From the NCBI GenBank assembly GCA_027030565.1, contig JALVEU010000363.1, positions 1 to 20,769 of the forward strand: a stretch of 20,769 bases of DNA, in the 5' to 3' direction. Position numbers and translations under genes: made by a program. The notes beneath the pieces were generated by a model that made no database searches, had not been told where the DNA came from, and saw only the letters and a list, made by a program, of their open reading frames with translations. This DNA is from Gammaproteobacteria bacterium. Lineage in GTDB: Bacteria; Pseudomonadota; Gammaproteobacteria; JAJDOJ01. This document shows positions 13,945-20,769 of the stretch, piece after piece (the first letter of the stretch is position 1; the number at the start of each line of letters is the position of its first letter).

Positions 13945-14817
13945 TCAGGGGCGTCGTCCCCAGGTTACGCGATCGCGTTTTCCGAGATCCTGCCGCGTGT
14001 GCACGCCGGTGAGGCCCGCGTGGGTGAACAGCGTGCGCACGGGCTGCGCCTGATCCCACCCGTGCTCCACCGCGAGCAGCCCGCCGGCGCGCAGGTGTAC
14101 GGGAGCTCCATGGATCACCCGATGCAAGGCCTGCAGCCCGTCGGGGCCGCCTGCCAGCGCCTCGCGTGGCTCGAAGCGAAGGGCGGGTTCTTCCACGAAG
14201 CAGGCATCCTCCGCCCGAATGTAGGGCGGATTGCACACGATGGCGTCGAAAGGTTCCTCGCCACGGACCGCCTCGTACCAGTCGCCCTGAAGCCAGCGCA
14301 GGCGTCCATCGAGACCGAGCCGGCGGGCGTTGAGGCGCGCGGTCTCCAATGGTGTGGCATAGGCGTCGGTCGCCGTGACCTGCCAGCGCGGTCGTTCCCG
14401 GGCCAGGGCCAGGGCGATGCAGCCGCTGCCAGTGCCGAGATCGAGCACCCGCAAAGGGGCCTCTGGCTCCAGCTGGCCCAAGACCAGCTCCACCAGACAC
14501 TCGGTCTCGGGCCGTGGGACCAGGACGCCCCGGGGCGTGAGCAGGTCCAGGTCCCAGAAGCCCCAGGAGCCCAGGACGTAGGCCAGCGGCTCGCCGCGCA
14601 GGCGCCGTTCCAGGAGCCGGGTCGCCCGCTCCAGCTCGGCTGCGTCCATGGGCCGCTGGGGATGGGTGTACAGTGCGGTGCGCGGCAGACCGACGGCCTG
14701 CAGCACCAGCAGCTCGGCCTCCAGTCTCGGGCTGGAGGTGATGGCCTCGAGCCGCCGGGCCCACGCCCGCGCGGTGCCGGCGAGCGTGGATGCTGGAGCC
14801 GCGGTGTCAGTCTGCAT
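13945..14817 (-). CDS. prmC: Release factor glutamine methyltransferase PrmC (HemK)
   Basis: This 290-residue SAM-dependent methylase modifies the Gln of the GGQ motif in RF1 and RF2. An N-terminal helical release-factor-binding domain (RLEAELLVLQAVGLPRTALY) precedes the Rossmann domain. There, VPRPETE (100-106) and DLGTGSGCIALALA (126-139) bind SAM, and NPPY (196-199) is the catalytic motif for glutamine N5-methylation. Length is slightly above the usual 277-280. It starts inside the last codons of prfA (11-base overlap), so the enzyme is translationally coupled to its substrate gene. Confidence 0.97.
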   Translation of the reverse strand: MQTDTAAPASTLAGTARAWARRLEAITSSPRLEAELLVLQAVGLPRTALYTHPQRPMDAAELERATRLLERRLRGEPLAYVLGSWGFWDLDLLTPRGVLVPRPETECLVELVLGQLEPEAPLRVLDLGTGSGCIALALARERPRWQVTATDAYATPLETARLNARRLGLDGRLRWLQGDWYEAVRGEEPFDAIVCNPPYIRAEDACFVEEPALRFEPREALAGGPDGLQALHRVIHGAPVHLRAGGLLAVEHGWDQAQPVRTLFTHAGLTGVHTRQDLGKRDRVTWGRRP

Positions 14818-15895
14818 CCTCGAGGGCGGTGAGCTGCTCGGCCTGGTGCTCCTGGATCAGCGGCTCGACCACCAGATCCAGATTTCCCTCCATCACCTCG
14901 TCCAGCTTGTACAGTGTGAGTTGGATCCGGTGGTCGGTGACGCGGCCCTGCGGGAAGTTGTAGGTCCGGATGCGCTCGGAGCGATCACCACTGCCCACCA
15001 GGTTCCGGCGTGTGGCCGCCTGCTCCTGTTCGCGGCGCCGGCGCTCCACCTCCATGAGTCGCGCCTTGAGCAGGGCCATGGCACGCGCTCGGTTCTTGTG
15101 CTGGGAGCGCTCGTCCTGGCACTCGACCACGATGCCGCTGGGCAGATGTGTGAGCCGCACCGCCGAGTCGGTCTTGTTCACGTGCTGGCCGCCTGCGCCC
15201 GAGGCGCGGAAGGTGTCCACACGCAGCTCGGCGGGGTCGATCTCGATCTCATCCATCTCGTCGGGCTCGGGGAACACGGCCACGGTGGCAGCCGAGGTGT
15301 GGATCCGACCCTGTGACTCGGTCTCGGGGACCCGCTGCACGCGGTGAGCACCGGACTCGAACTTGAGCCGCGAGTACGCTCCGCGCCCGATCACTCGGGC
15401 CACGATCTCCTTGTAGCCCCCGTGCTCGCCCTCGCTGGCGTTGAGCACCTCCACCTTCCAGCCCCGGGTCTCCGCATACCGGGCATACATGCGGAACAGG
15501 TCTCCGGCGAACAACGCGGCTTCGTCACCTCCGGTTCCGGCGCGAATCTCCAGGAAGACATTGCGCTCGTCATTGGGATCCTGGGGCAGGAGTAGCCGCC
15601 GCAGGGCCCGTTCCTGCTCGCCCAGGCGCCGTTCCAGTGCCTCGACCTCTTCGCGCGCCATGGCGCGCACTTCCGGGTCGCGGTCCTCGGCCATCTCTCG
15701 TGCGGCCCGCAGCTCGTCGAGCGTGCGCTGGTAGGCGAGGAACTCGCCGACCACGGGTTCAAGCTGGGCGTATTCCCGGGACAGGGCACGGAAGCGCTGC
15801 TGGTCACCGATCACCTCGGGCTGGGCGAGGAGCCCAGCAATCTCCCGATGGCGCTCGGCCGCGTCCTGCAACTTTTGGTGTACGGAGGGATTCAT
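14807..15895 (-). CDS. prfA: Peptide chain release factor 1
   Basis: This is a 362-residue RF1, which reads UAA and UAG in the ribosomal A site and triggers peptide release. GGQ is at 235-237 within RASGAGGQHVNKTDSAVR. The codon-reading PxT tripeptide is PET at 190-192 within HRVQRVPETESQGR; the PxT form, not SPF, identifies RF1 rather than RF2. GTGGDEAALF (120-129) is also typical. The ATG at 15895 gives the family length; the frame remains open upstream to 15991, but that part overlaps hemA and is not RF1-like. No good ribosome site precedes the ATG, and hemA ends 19 bases upstream. Confidence 0.98.
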   Translation of the reverse strand: MNPSVHQKLQDAAERHREIAGLLAQPEVIGDQQRFRALSREYAQLEPVVGEFLAYQRTLDELRAAREMAEDRDPEVRAMAREEVEALERRLGEQERALRRLLLPQDPNDERNVFLEIRAGTGGDEAALFAGDLFRMYARYAETRGWKVEVLNASEGEHGGYKEIVARVIGRGAYSRLKFESGAHRVQRVPETESQGRIHTSAATVAVFPEPDEMDEIEIDPAELRVDTFRASGAGGQHVNKTDSAVRLTHLPSGIVVECQDERSQHKNRARAMALLKARLMEVERRRREQEQAATRRNLVGSGDRSERIRTYNFPQGRVTDHRIQLTLYKLDEVMEGNLDLVVEPLIQEHQAEQLTALEDAD

Positions 15896-15914
15896 GCGGG
15901 TCGAAAGCCGAGGG

Positions 15915-17174
15915 TCAATCGTCCTCGGGCAAGTTGAGCAGCGCGCGCGCCGCCTCGATGAGCTCGGTGCGGCCCTCGCGTCCGGCCACATGCAGGGCGT
16001 GCGTGGGGTCGTGGGTCAGGCGGTTGGTGAGTGTATGGGCCAGATAGCGCAGGGCATGTTCCGGCGACTTCTCGCCGCGCAGCATGTTCAGGGCGCGCCG
16101 CAGCGTCTCTTCACGAATAGATTCCGCGCGCCGGCGATAGTTCACGATGGTCCCGACCGCATCCTGCACCCGCACCCAGGCCATGAAATCCTCCACCCGG
16201 GCTTCGATGATCTCGTTGGCCTGTTCGGCGGCCTCGGAACGCGACCTGAGATTCTCGTCGATGACCTCCCTCAGGTCGTCCACCGTGTACAGATACACGT
16301 CGTCGAGGTCCCCCACCTCCTGCTCGATGTCGCGGGGTACGGCGATGTCCACCATGAAGACCGGCCGATGCCTGCGCCGCTTCAAGGCGCGCTCGACCAT
16401 GCCCTTGCCCAGGATGGGCAGCGGACTGGCGGTCGAGGAGATGACGATGTCGGCCTGGGGCAGGACCTCCGGAATGGCGGACAGGGCGATGGCCTCGGCC
16501 TCGAACGCTTCGGCCAGGGCGGCGGCCCGCTGGACGGTGCGGTTGGCCACGATCATGCGCCGCACGCGATTGGCGCGCAGGTGACGGGCGGCCAGCTCGA
16601 CGGTCTCCCCGGCGCCGATGAGCAGCACCGTGTGGGCGCTGAGGTCGCCAAAGATCTGGCGGGCCAGCGATACGGCGGCAAAGGCCACCGACACCGCGCT
16701 GCGTCCGATGGCGGTGTCGGTGCGCACCTGCTTGGCCACGGCGAAGGCATGCTGGAACAAACGTCCCAGGTGGCGGCCCAGCGTCCCCGCCTCACGGGCC
16801 GTGCGATAGGCCTCCTTGATCTGACCGAGGATCTGCGGTTCCCCGAGCACCATGGAGTCCAGCCCGCAGGCCACCCGCAGGGCATGCGCCACCGCCGAAC
16901 GCTCCTGATAGCGGTACAGATAGGGCTCGATGTCCCGTGGTGAAACGTGGTGGAAACCGCCCAGCCACCGGAGCACGTCGTACTCGTCGTTGGCGCTGGT
17001 CAGTTCGCAATAGAGCTCGGTGCGATTGCAGGTGGAGAGGATGGCCGCCTCCTGCACGCCCGGCACCCGGATCAGTTCTCCCAGGGCGGTGGGCAACTGG
17101 TCGGGCCCGAACGCCAGGCGCTCCCGCATCTTTACCGGCGCCGTCGTGTGGTTGAGCCCCAGCGTGTAGATCAT
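15915..17174 (-). CDS. hemA: Glutamyl-tRNA reductase
   Basis: This 419-residue enzyme reduces Glu-tRNA(Glu) to glutamate-1-semialdehyde, the first committed step of C5-pathway tetrapyrrole synthesis. The catalytic Cys49 lies in ILSTCNRTELYC, the substrate site has GLDSMVLGEPQI (104-115), and the NADPH site is LIGAGE (185-190). A helical dimerisation domain ends the protein. The ATG at 17174 gives the usual MIYTLGLNHTTAP start and length (418 in E. coli). An ATG at 17198 would add eight residues; neither has a strong ribosome site. First gene of hemA-prfA-prmC, divergent from the TPR lipoprotein gene. Confidence 0.97.
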   Translation of the reverse strand: MIYTLGLNHTTAPVKMRERLAFGPDQLPTALGELIRVPGVQEAAILSTCNRTELYCELTSANDEYDVLRWLGGFHHVSPRDIEPYLYRYQERSAVAHALRVACGLDSMVLGEPQILGQIKEAYRTAREAGTLGRHLGRLFQHAFAVAKQVRTDTAIGRSAVSVAFAAVSLARQIFGDLSAHTVLLIGAGETVELAARHLRANRVRRMIVANRTVQRAAALAEAFEAEAIALSAIPEVLPQADIVISSTASPLPILGKGMVERALKRRRHRPVFMVDIAVPRDIEQEVGDLDDVYLYTVDDLREVIDENLRSRSEAAEQANEIIEARVEDFMAWVRVQDAVGTIVNYRRRAESIREETLRRALNMLRGEKSPEHALRYLAHTLTNRLTHDPTHALHVAGREGRTELIEAARALLNLPEDD

Positions 17175-17234
17175 GTGCGGAGTCTTGGCGGCCTGCATCC
17201 AGTGCGCAACTCGGCGGATCGGAAGCGATCACAA

Positions 17235-17240
17235 ATTATA
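17235..17240 (-). promoter_or_regulatory. Consensus -10 element for hemA
   Basis: The minus strand reads TATAAT (6 of 6) in a short AT-rich patch, about 60 bases before the hemA ATG at 17174. The -35 at the normal distance (TCGTTT region) is poor, so an activator or a different upstream contact may help. Confidence 0.45.
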
Positions 17241-17271
17241 CAGAGGCTCCGATCGCGAAACGAAAATCGGG

Positions 17272-17277
17272 TATATT
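17272..17277 (+). promoter_or_regulatory. -10 element for the TPR-lolB-ispE operon
   Basis: TATATT (5 of 6) lies 35 bases before the ATG at 17312 in the hemA divergent region. The -35 region is weak. Its position overlaps the TTG at 17276, which argues that translation begins at 17312 and not at that TTG. Confidence 0.4.
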
Positions 17278-17311
17278 GCGCGTTGGATCAACCCTGGGGG
17301 CGATCGAGCGG

Positions 17312-19075
17312 ATGGATGCAATGCGCAACGCGGGTGTGCGCCCGGGTGCCGCCTGTACGTCCACCTGGTTTGCCCGGGTGCTGGGTCTGGCGACGGCGTT
17401 GATCCTGGCTGCGGGGTGTACCCCGCCCGGCGTGCCCCGCAAGGCATCGGGATCCGATGTCGCGGTGCCCTCGCCCGCGGATCCGGAGGCTCAGGCCATG
17501 AGCGAGGTGCTCGCAGGCGAGATCGCCGGCCAGTCCGGGGATCTTGAGCAGGCCATGGTGCACTATCTGCGTGCCGCCGAACTCAGCGACGACCCCCAGC
17601 TGGCCGCCCGCGCCACGCGCATCGCCATGTTCGCCGGCAATCCCGGAGATGCGGCCGTGCGGGCGGCCCAACGCTGGCTGAAGCTGGACCCGGACAGCAT
17701 CGAGGCCCATCAGACACTCGCGCTGCTCTACATCCGCAAGGGCGAGACGGACGCGGCGGTGGAGCATCTCGAGTCGGTGCTGCGACTGTACGAGGGCCGC
17801 AAGGGTCACGGCTATCTGGCCATCGCCGCCTCCCTGGCCAAAGAGAAAGAGAGCGGCAGCGCGCTGGAGGCCATGAGGCTGTTGGTGGAGCGTCACGCCG
17901 CGGACCCGGACGCATGGCAGGCGCTGGGCATCCTGGCGCTGGAAGCGGGCTCGCCCCGGCAGGCGCTCGAGGCCGCCAACCGGACCCTCGCGCTGGATCC
18001 GGATCGCACCGAGGCATTGGTATTGCGCGCCGATGCCTATCAGGCCCTGGGTGATCTGGATGCGGCCATCCGCGCCATGCGCCAGGCCGTGCAGGCGGCC
18101 CCTCAGGACTTCGACCGACGGCTGCGTCTGGGTCGGCTCCTCGTGCAGGCCGAGCGCTACGGCCAGGCGCGCAAGGTCTTTCAGGCACTGCTGAAGCTGC
18201 GTCCCAACGACGAGACCCTGCTCTATACCCTGGGATTGCTCAACCTCCAGGCCCGCGATCTGGCCCAGGCCCGCCGCTACTTCAAGCGACTCGCAGACGT
18301 CGGTGGGCAGCGGCGCCAGGAGGCGTGGTTCTACCTTGGGCAGATCGCCGAGGAGCAGGGCAAGGTGCACGAGGCCCTGCGCTGGTATCGGCGCATCGAG
18401 CCAGGCGAGTATTTCATCGAGGCGCGCGGACGTATGGCCGAGCTGTTGGCGCGCCAGGGCCGCCTCGATGAGGCACGCGCAGTGCTCGCGCGCGCACGCG
18501 AGCAGGTGAGCAGCACGGCCGAGGGTGTGCGCCTGTATCTGCTGGAGGGGCAGATCCTGCGCGATGCCAAGCGTTACGAAGAGGGCATGGCCCTCTACAA
18601 CCGGGCACTCACCGAGTACCCGGGGAACGAAGATCTGCTCTACGCCCGCGCCATCATGGCCGAGCGGCTCGGTCGGATCGATTGGGCGGAGCGCGACTTC
18701 AAGGCCATCCTGGCGGCCGATCCGGACAATGCAGCAGCACTCAATGCACTCGGATACACGCTCGCCGACCACAACTTGCGCCTGGACGAGGCCCTGGAGT
18801 ACATCCAGAAGGCCCTCCGACTGACACCCGACGATCCCACGGTGGTCGACAGCCTTGGCTGGGTCTATTACCGGATGGGCAAGCCCGAGGTGGCCGAGCG
18901 TTATCTGCGCAAGGCCTATGGCCTGCTGCAGGATCCAGAGATCGGCGGCCACCTGGTCGAGGTCCTCTGGAAGCTGGGCAAACGTCGGGAGGCTGGGAAC
19001 ATCCTGCGTGAACTGCTCCGTGCGCATCCGGACAACGATGCCCTCGAGGCGCTTCGCAGGCGCCTGTCGCTGTAG
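17312..19075 (+). CDS. TPR-repeat lipoprotein upstream of lolB
   Basis: This is a 587-residue protein made mostly of tetratricopeptide repeats. A signal sequence (LGLATALILAAGC) ends at a lipobox-like Cys, so it is probably an envelope lipoprotein. At least ten TPR units follow, for example AMVHYLRAAELSDDPQLAAR, LALLYIRKGETDAAVEHLE, ALGYTLADHNLRLDEALEYI and SLGWVYYRMGKPEVAERYLR. The ATG at 17312 is favoured by the -10 element at 17272; ATG 17321 is possible. A TPR protein next to lolB is a recurring arrangement in Gammaproteobacteria (PA4667 in Pseudomonas is an example from memory), but its precise role is not settled. It ends 8 bases before lolB. Confidence 0.92.
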   Translation: MDAMRNAGVRPGAACTSTWFARVLGLATALILAAGCTPPGVPRKASGSDVAVPSPADPEAQAMSEVLAGEIAGQSGDLEQAMVHYLRAAELSDDPQLAARATRIAMFAGNPGDAAVRAAQRWLKLDPDSIEAHQTLALLYIRKGETDAAVEHLESVLRLYEGRKGHGYLAIAASLAKEKESGSALEAMRLLVERHAADPDAWQALGILALEAGSPRQALEAANRTLALDPDRTEALVLRADAYQALGDLDAAIRAMRQAVQAAPQDFDRRLRLGRLLVQAERYGQARKVFQALLKLRPNDETLLYTLGLLNLQARDLAQARRYFKRLADVGGQRRQEAWFYLGQIAEEQGKVHEALRWYRRIEPGEYFIEARGRMAELLARQGRLDEARAVLARAREQVSSTAEGVRLYLLEGQILRDAKRYEEGMALYNRALTEYPGNEDLLYARAIMAERLGRIDWAERDFKAILAADPDNAAALNALGYTLADHNLRLDEALEYIQKALRLTPDDPTVVDSLGWVYYRMGKPEVAERYLRKAYGLLQDPEIGGHLVEVLWKLGKRREAGNILRELLRAHPDNDALEALRRRLSL

Positions 19076-19083
19076 TCACGCGC

Positions 19084-19704
19084 ATGGTCCAACCTGCAGT
19101 GCTCTTGTGGTTCCTTGCGGCAGGGGCCCTGTCGGCACTGTTGAGCGCCTGCGCGGTACCACCGGTGGTGGAGCGCGGCGCTCAGGAGCAGGCGTCATTG
19201 TGGGCGGCGCGTATCGGGCGCCTGCAGCACGTGACCCGCTGGAGAATGGAGGCCCGGGTGGCGGTGCGCCAGGGTGACGAGGGTTGGCAGGCCTCGCTGC
19301 ACTGGGTCCAGCTGGGCAGTCGCACGCGCATCGAGTTGTTCGATCCAGTAGGGCGCAGGGTGGCGCGACTCGATGGCGACGCCTCCGGCGTACGTCTGGT
19401 GGCTCGCGGTCAGCCGGCGCGCTGGGCCCGCAGCCCCGAGGCCCTCATGCAGGCGGTGCTTGGCTGGAGCCTGCCGGTGGAGGGCATGCGCTGGTGGTTG
19501 CTGGGCGTTCCCGACCCTGCGTTGCCCGTGGCGGCGCTGGAGCTCGACGGCCAAGGGCGTGCCCGGCGTTTCTCCCAAGCGGGCTGGGAGCTGCGCTACA
19601 GGCAGTACGAGCGCTGGGACGGGGAGGACCTGCCGGTGCGGGCTGAGTTCAGCCAGGCCTCGCTGCGCGTGCGCGTGCTGGTCACGAGCTGGAGCCTGTC
19701 GTGA
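19084..19704 (+). CDS. lolB: Outer-membrane lipoprotein insertion protein LolB
   Basis: This 206-residue lipoprotein is the outer-membrane receptor that takes lipoproteins from LolA and inserts them in the inner leaflet. The signal sequence ends LLSAC, with Cys23 as the acylated residue. The mature half-barrel shows the LolB pattern: WRMEARVAVRQGDEGWQASLHW, then RIELFDPVGRRVARLDGDA, PEALMQAVLGWSLPVEGMRWW and a final strand set with PVRAEFSQASLRVRVLV. Length is typical. No good ribosome site precedes the ATG at 19084; coupling to the TPR gene is likely. The stop overlaps the ispE GTG (GTGA). Confidence 0.93.
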   Translation: MVQPAVLLWFLAAGALSALLSACAVPPVVERGAQEQASLWAARIGRLQHVTRWRMEARVAVRQGDEGWQASLHWVQLGSRTRIELFDPVGRRVARLDGDASGVRLVARGQPARWARSPEALMQAVLGWSLPVEGMRWWLLGVPDPALPVAALELDGQGRARRFSQAGWELRYRQYERWDGEDLPVRAEFSQASLRVRVLVTSWSLS

Positions 19705-20612
19705 GCATGCGGCCGCCGTCTCCCGCCGCCGCACTCCCCGGCGTGTGCAGTAGGGGCTGGCCGGCGCCGGCCAAGCTCAATCTCTTCCTGCACATCACGG
19801 GCCGCCGACCCGATGGCTACCACGAACTCCAGACCATGTTCCAGCTCCTCGACTACGGCGACGAGTTGGATTTCACCCTGCGCGCCGACGGATGCATTCG
19901 ACGTCTGGGATCGTGCAACCATGCACCGCCCGAGCAGGATCTGGTGGTGCGAGCTGCACGTCTGCTCCAGCAGACGGCTGGCACCACTCTGGGCGTCGAT
20001 ATTCGGCTGAACAAGCGGCTGCCGGCGGGCGGTGGGCTGGGCGGCGGCAGCTCGGATGCGGCCACCACGCTGGTGGCCCTCAACGCGCTGTGGGCCTGCG
20101 GGCTGGATGAGGCCGCACTCCAGTCGCTTGGTCTGCGGCTGGGAGCCGACGTGCCCGTGTTCATCACGGGACGCTCGGCTTGGGCCGAGGGCGTCGGTGA
20201 ACGCCTGCAGCCGGTGGATCTCCCGACAGCCTGGTACGCCGTGGTCTGCCCCGATGCCCACTTGTCCACCGCGGCGCTGTTCCAGGATCCTCGATTGACA
20301 CGTGACTGCGCGCGGATGACAATATCCAACTTTTTCGCAGGCGACCATGGAAACGTGTTCGAGCCCGTTGCCAGGCAACATGAACCGGCCGTGGACGAGG
20401 CGTTTCGGTGGTTGGGGCGACACGGCAGGGCGCGGCTGACAGGCAGCGGAGCATGTCTGTTCGCGTCCTTCAACAGCAGGGAGGCTGCCGTGGCTGCGCT
20501 GACCGGGCTTCCCGCTCGGTGGCACGGTTTCGTCGCCCGAGGGTTGAACCGCTCGCCGCTGCTCGACCGCCTGGCACGGCTGCGGTCCAAGGCGCCGGGT
20601 CGTGAGGCGTAG
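19701..20612 (+). CDS. ispE: 4-diphosphocytidyl-2-C-methyl-D-erythritol kinase
   Basis: This 303-residue GHMP-family kinase phosphorylates the 2-hydroxyl of CDP-methylerythritol in the non-mevalonate isoprenoid pathway. The substrate site is PAKLNLFLHITGRRPDGYHE, with catalytic Lys25. The ATP loop is LPAGGGLGGGSSDAA (107-121), with catalytic Asp119. The C-terminal GHMP motif is LTGSGACLFASF. The start is GTG at 19701, overlapping the lolB stop; ATG 19707 is an alternative two codons in. Length is near the family norm. In Gammaproteobacteria tRNA-Gln and prs often follow, and a tRNA-Gln-like sequence does here. Confidence 0.97.
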   Translation: MSMRPPSPAAALPGVCSRGWPAPAKLNLFLHITGRRPDGYHELQTMFQLLDYGDELDFTLRADGCIRRLGSCNHAPPEQDLVVRAARLLQQTAGTTLGVDIRLNKRLPAGGGLGGGSSDAATTLVALNALWACGLDEAALQSLGLRLGADVPVFITGRSAWAEGVGERLQPVDLPTAWYAVVCPDAHLSTAALFQDPRLTRDCARMTISNFFAGDHGNVFEPVARQHEPAVDEAFRWLGRHGRARLTGSGACLFASFNSREAAVAALTGLPARWHGFVARGLNRSPLLDRLARLRSKAPGREA

Positions 20613-20613
20613 T

Positions 20614-20629
20614 CCTGCCGCGAGGCAGG
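20614..20629 (+). terminator. Hairpin between ispE and the tRNA
   Basis: CCTGCC (20614-20619) pairs perfectly with GGCAGG (20624-20629) around a GCGA tetraloop (GNRA type, unusually stable). It starts on the second base after the ispE stop. No T-run follows. It may end the ispE message or mark a cut site between the mRNA and the tRNA. Confidence 0.4.
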
Positions 20630-20657
20630 TTCGAACGGTCCGGTCGTTGAGTCGTGA

Positions 20658-20716
20658 TGGGGCGTCGCCAAGCGGTAAGGCACGGGGTTTTGATCCCCGC
20701 ATTCGCAGGTTCGACG
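20658..20716 (+). tRNA. tRNA-Gln(UUG), 3' end missing or altered
   Basis: The 5' part is standard: acceptor strand TGGGGCG (20658-20664), D-arm GCC..GGC, anticodon stem CGGGG/CCCCG (20683-20687 and 20695-20699) around TTTTGAT with anticodon TTG (20690-20692), variable loop CATTC and T-arm start GCAGGTTCGA. After 20714 the sequence no longer fits: CCTGC and CGCCCCA should follow to close the T-stem and acceptor, but CGCGGGAGGCCAGG is found. The gene is therefore either broken or misassembled at the window end. Position after ispE is the usual one for this tRNA. Confidence 0.6.
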
Positions 20717-20769
20717 CGGGAGGCCAGGGAGGGCCGGAGCGCACCGCGCGCGGCGGCGCGCGGGCCCCG
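20717..20769. other. GC-only palindromic tail at the window edge
   Basis: The last 53 bases contain only three A and no T. They are built of nested CG palindromes such as CCGCGCGCGG. They do not complete the tRNA and carry no reading frame of note. This looks like a contig-end artefact or chimeric read; a real junction is the alternative. Confidence 0.45.

Noticed and set aside
15322..15330. RF1 codon-reading tripeptide is PET, not PVT or PAT
   Set aside because: The middle residue of PxT varies among bacterial RF1 proteins, so this alone does not suggest altered stop-codon reading.
17288..19027. 579-codon open frame antisense to the TPR gene
   Set aside because: The plus strand encodes clear TPR repeats and a lipoprotein signal; the antisense frame is a codon-bias shadow.
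1..20769. CRISPR arrays, insertion sequences, transposases, integrases or prophage genes
   Set aside because: No regularly spaced direct repeats, transposase or integrase motifs were seen on either strand.

Overview
The window is high-GC DNA that most resembles a non-enteric gammaproteobacterium, possibly Chromatiales or a relative. The clue is gene order: hemA-prfA-prmC stands divergent to TPR lipoprotein-lolB-ispE-tRNA-Gln, and mreBCD stands divergent to gatCAB. GatCAB excludes Enterobacterales-type genomes. This placement is an inference from family knowledge; no search was run.

Layout. (1) 1-340: the 3' end of an unidentified Ala/Pro-rich, basic protein cut by the left edge. (2) 536-6913, plus strand: an accessory block with two overlapping genes for exported Pro/Gly/Tyr-rich low-complexity proteins (the second a lipoprotein), an orphan ParA/ParF-like ATPase, a membrane-anchored protein with a long disordered region and a C-terminal TPR-like domain, a membrane-anchored DUF302 protein, and a dynamin/EHD-like GTPase with two membrane segments. 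No ParB and no origin are visible. This is the least explained part of the window. (3) 6929-9561, minus strand: mreD, mreC and mreB, the cell-shape operon. mreC appears to start at AUC. (4) 9741-13567, plus strand: gatC, gatA and gatB, the Glu/Asp-tRNA amidotransferase, followed by an ATGA-overlapping flavodoxin-like NAD(P)H oxidoreductase. (5) 13568-13944: an AT-rich regulatory island with a good sigma70-type promoter overlapped by a Fur-like box, driving a 36-residue one-helix membrane protein. (6) 13945-17174, minus strand: prmC, prfA and hemA. (7) 17312-20612, plus strand: TPR lipoprotein, lolB and ispE. (8) 20658 to the end: a tRNA-Gln(UUG) whose 3' half does not fold, running into a GC-only palindromic tail that may be a bad contig end.

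How they work together. The core blocks serve envelope and translation functions: rod shape (MreBCD), outer-membrane lipoprotein insertion (LolB), isoprenoid precursors (IspE), haem and tRNA-Glu use (HemA), Gln/Asn-tRNA formation (GatCAB) and translation termination (RF1 and its methylase PrmC). The accessory block combines a positioning-type ATPase, a membrane-remodelling-type GTPase, two membrane-anchored proteins and two exported low-complexity proteins. I read it as a candidate envelope-linked localisation or membrane-organising system, which is inference only.

The strongest specific observations are the apparent AUC start of mreC, the Fur-like promoter with its tiny membrane gene, an identical 13-bp palindrome in front of both that gene and the parA-like gene, and the broken tRNA-Gln at the right edge.
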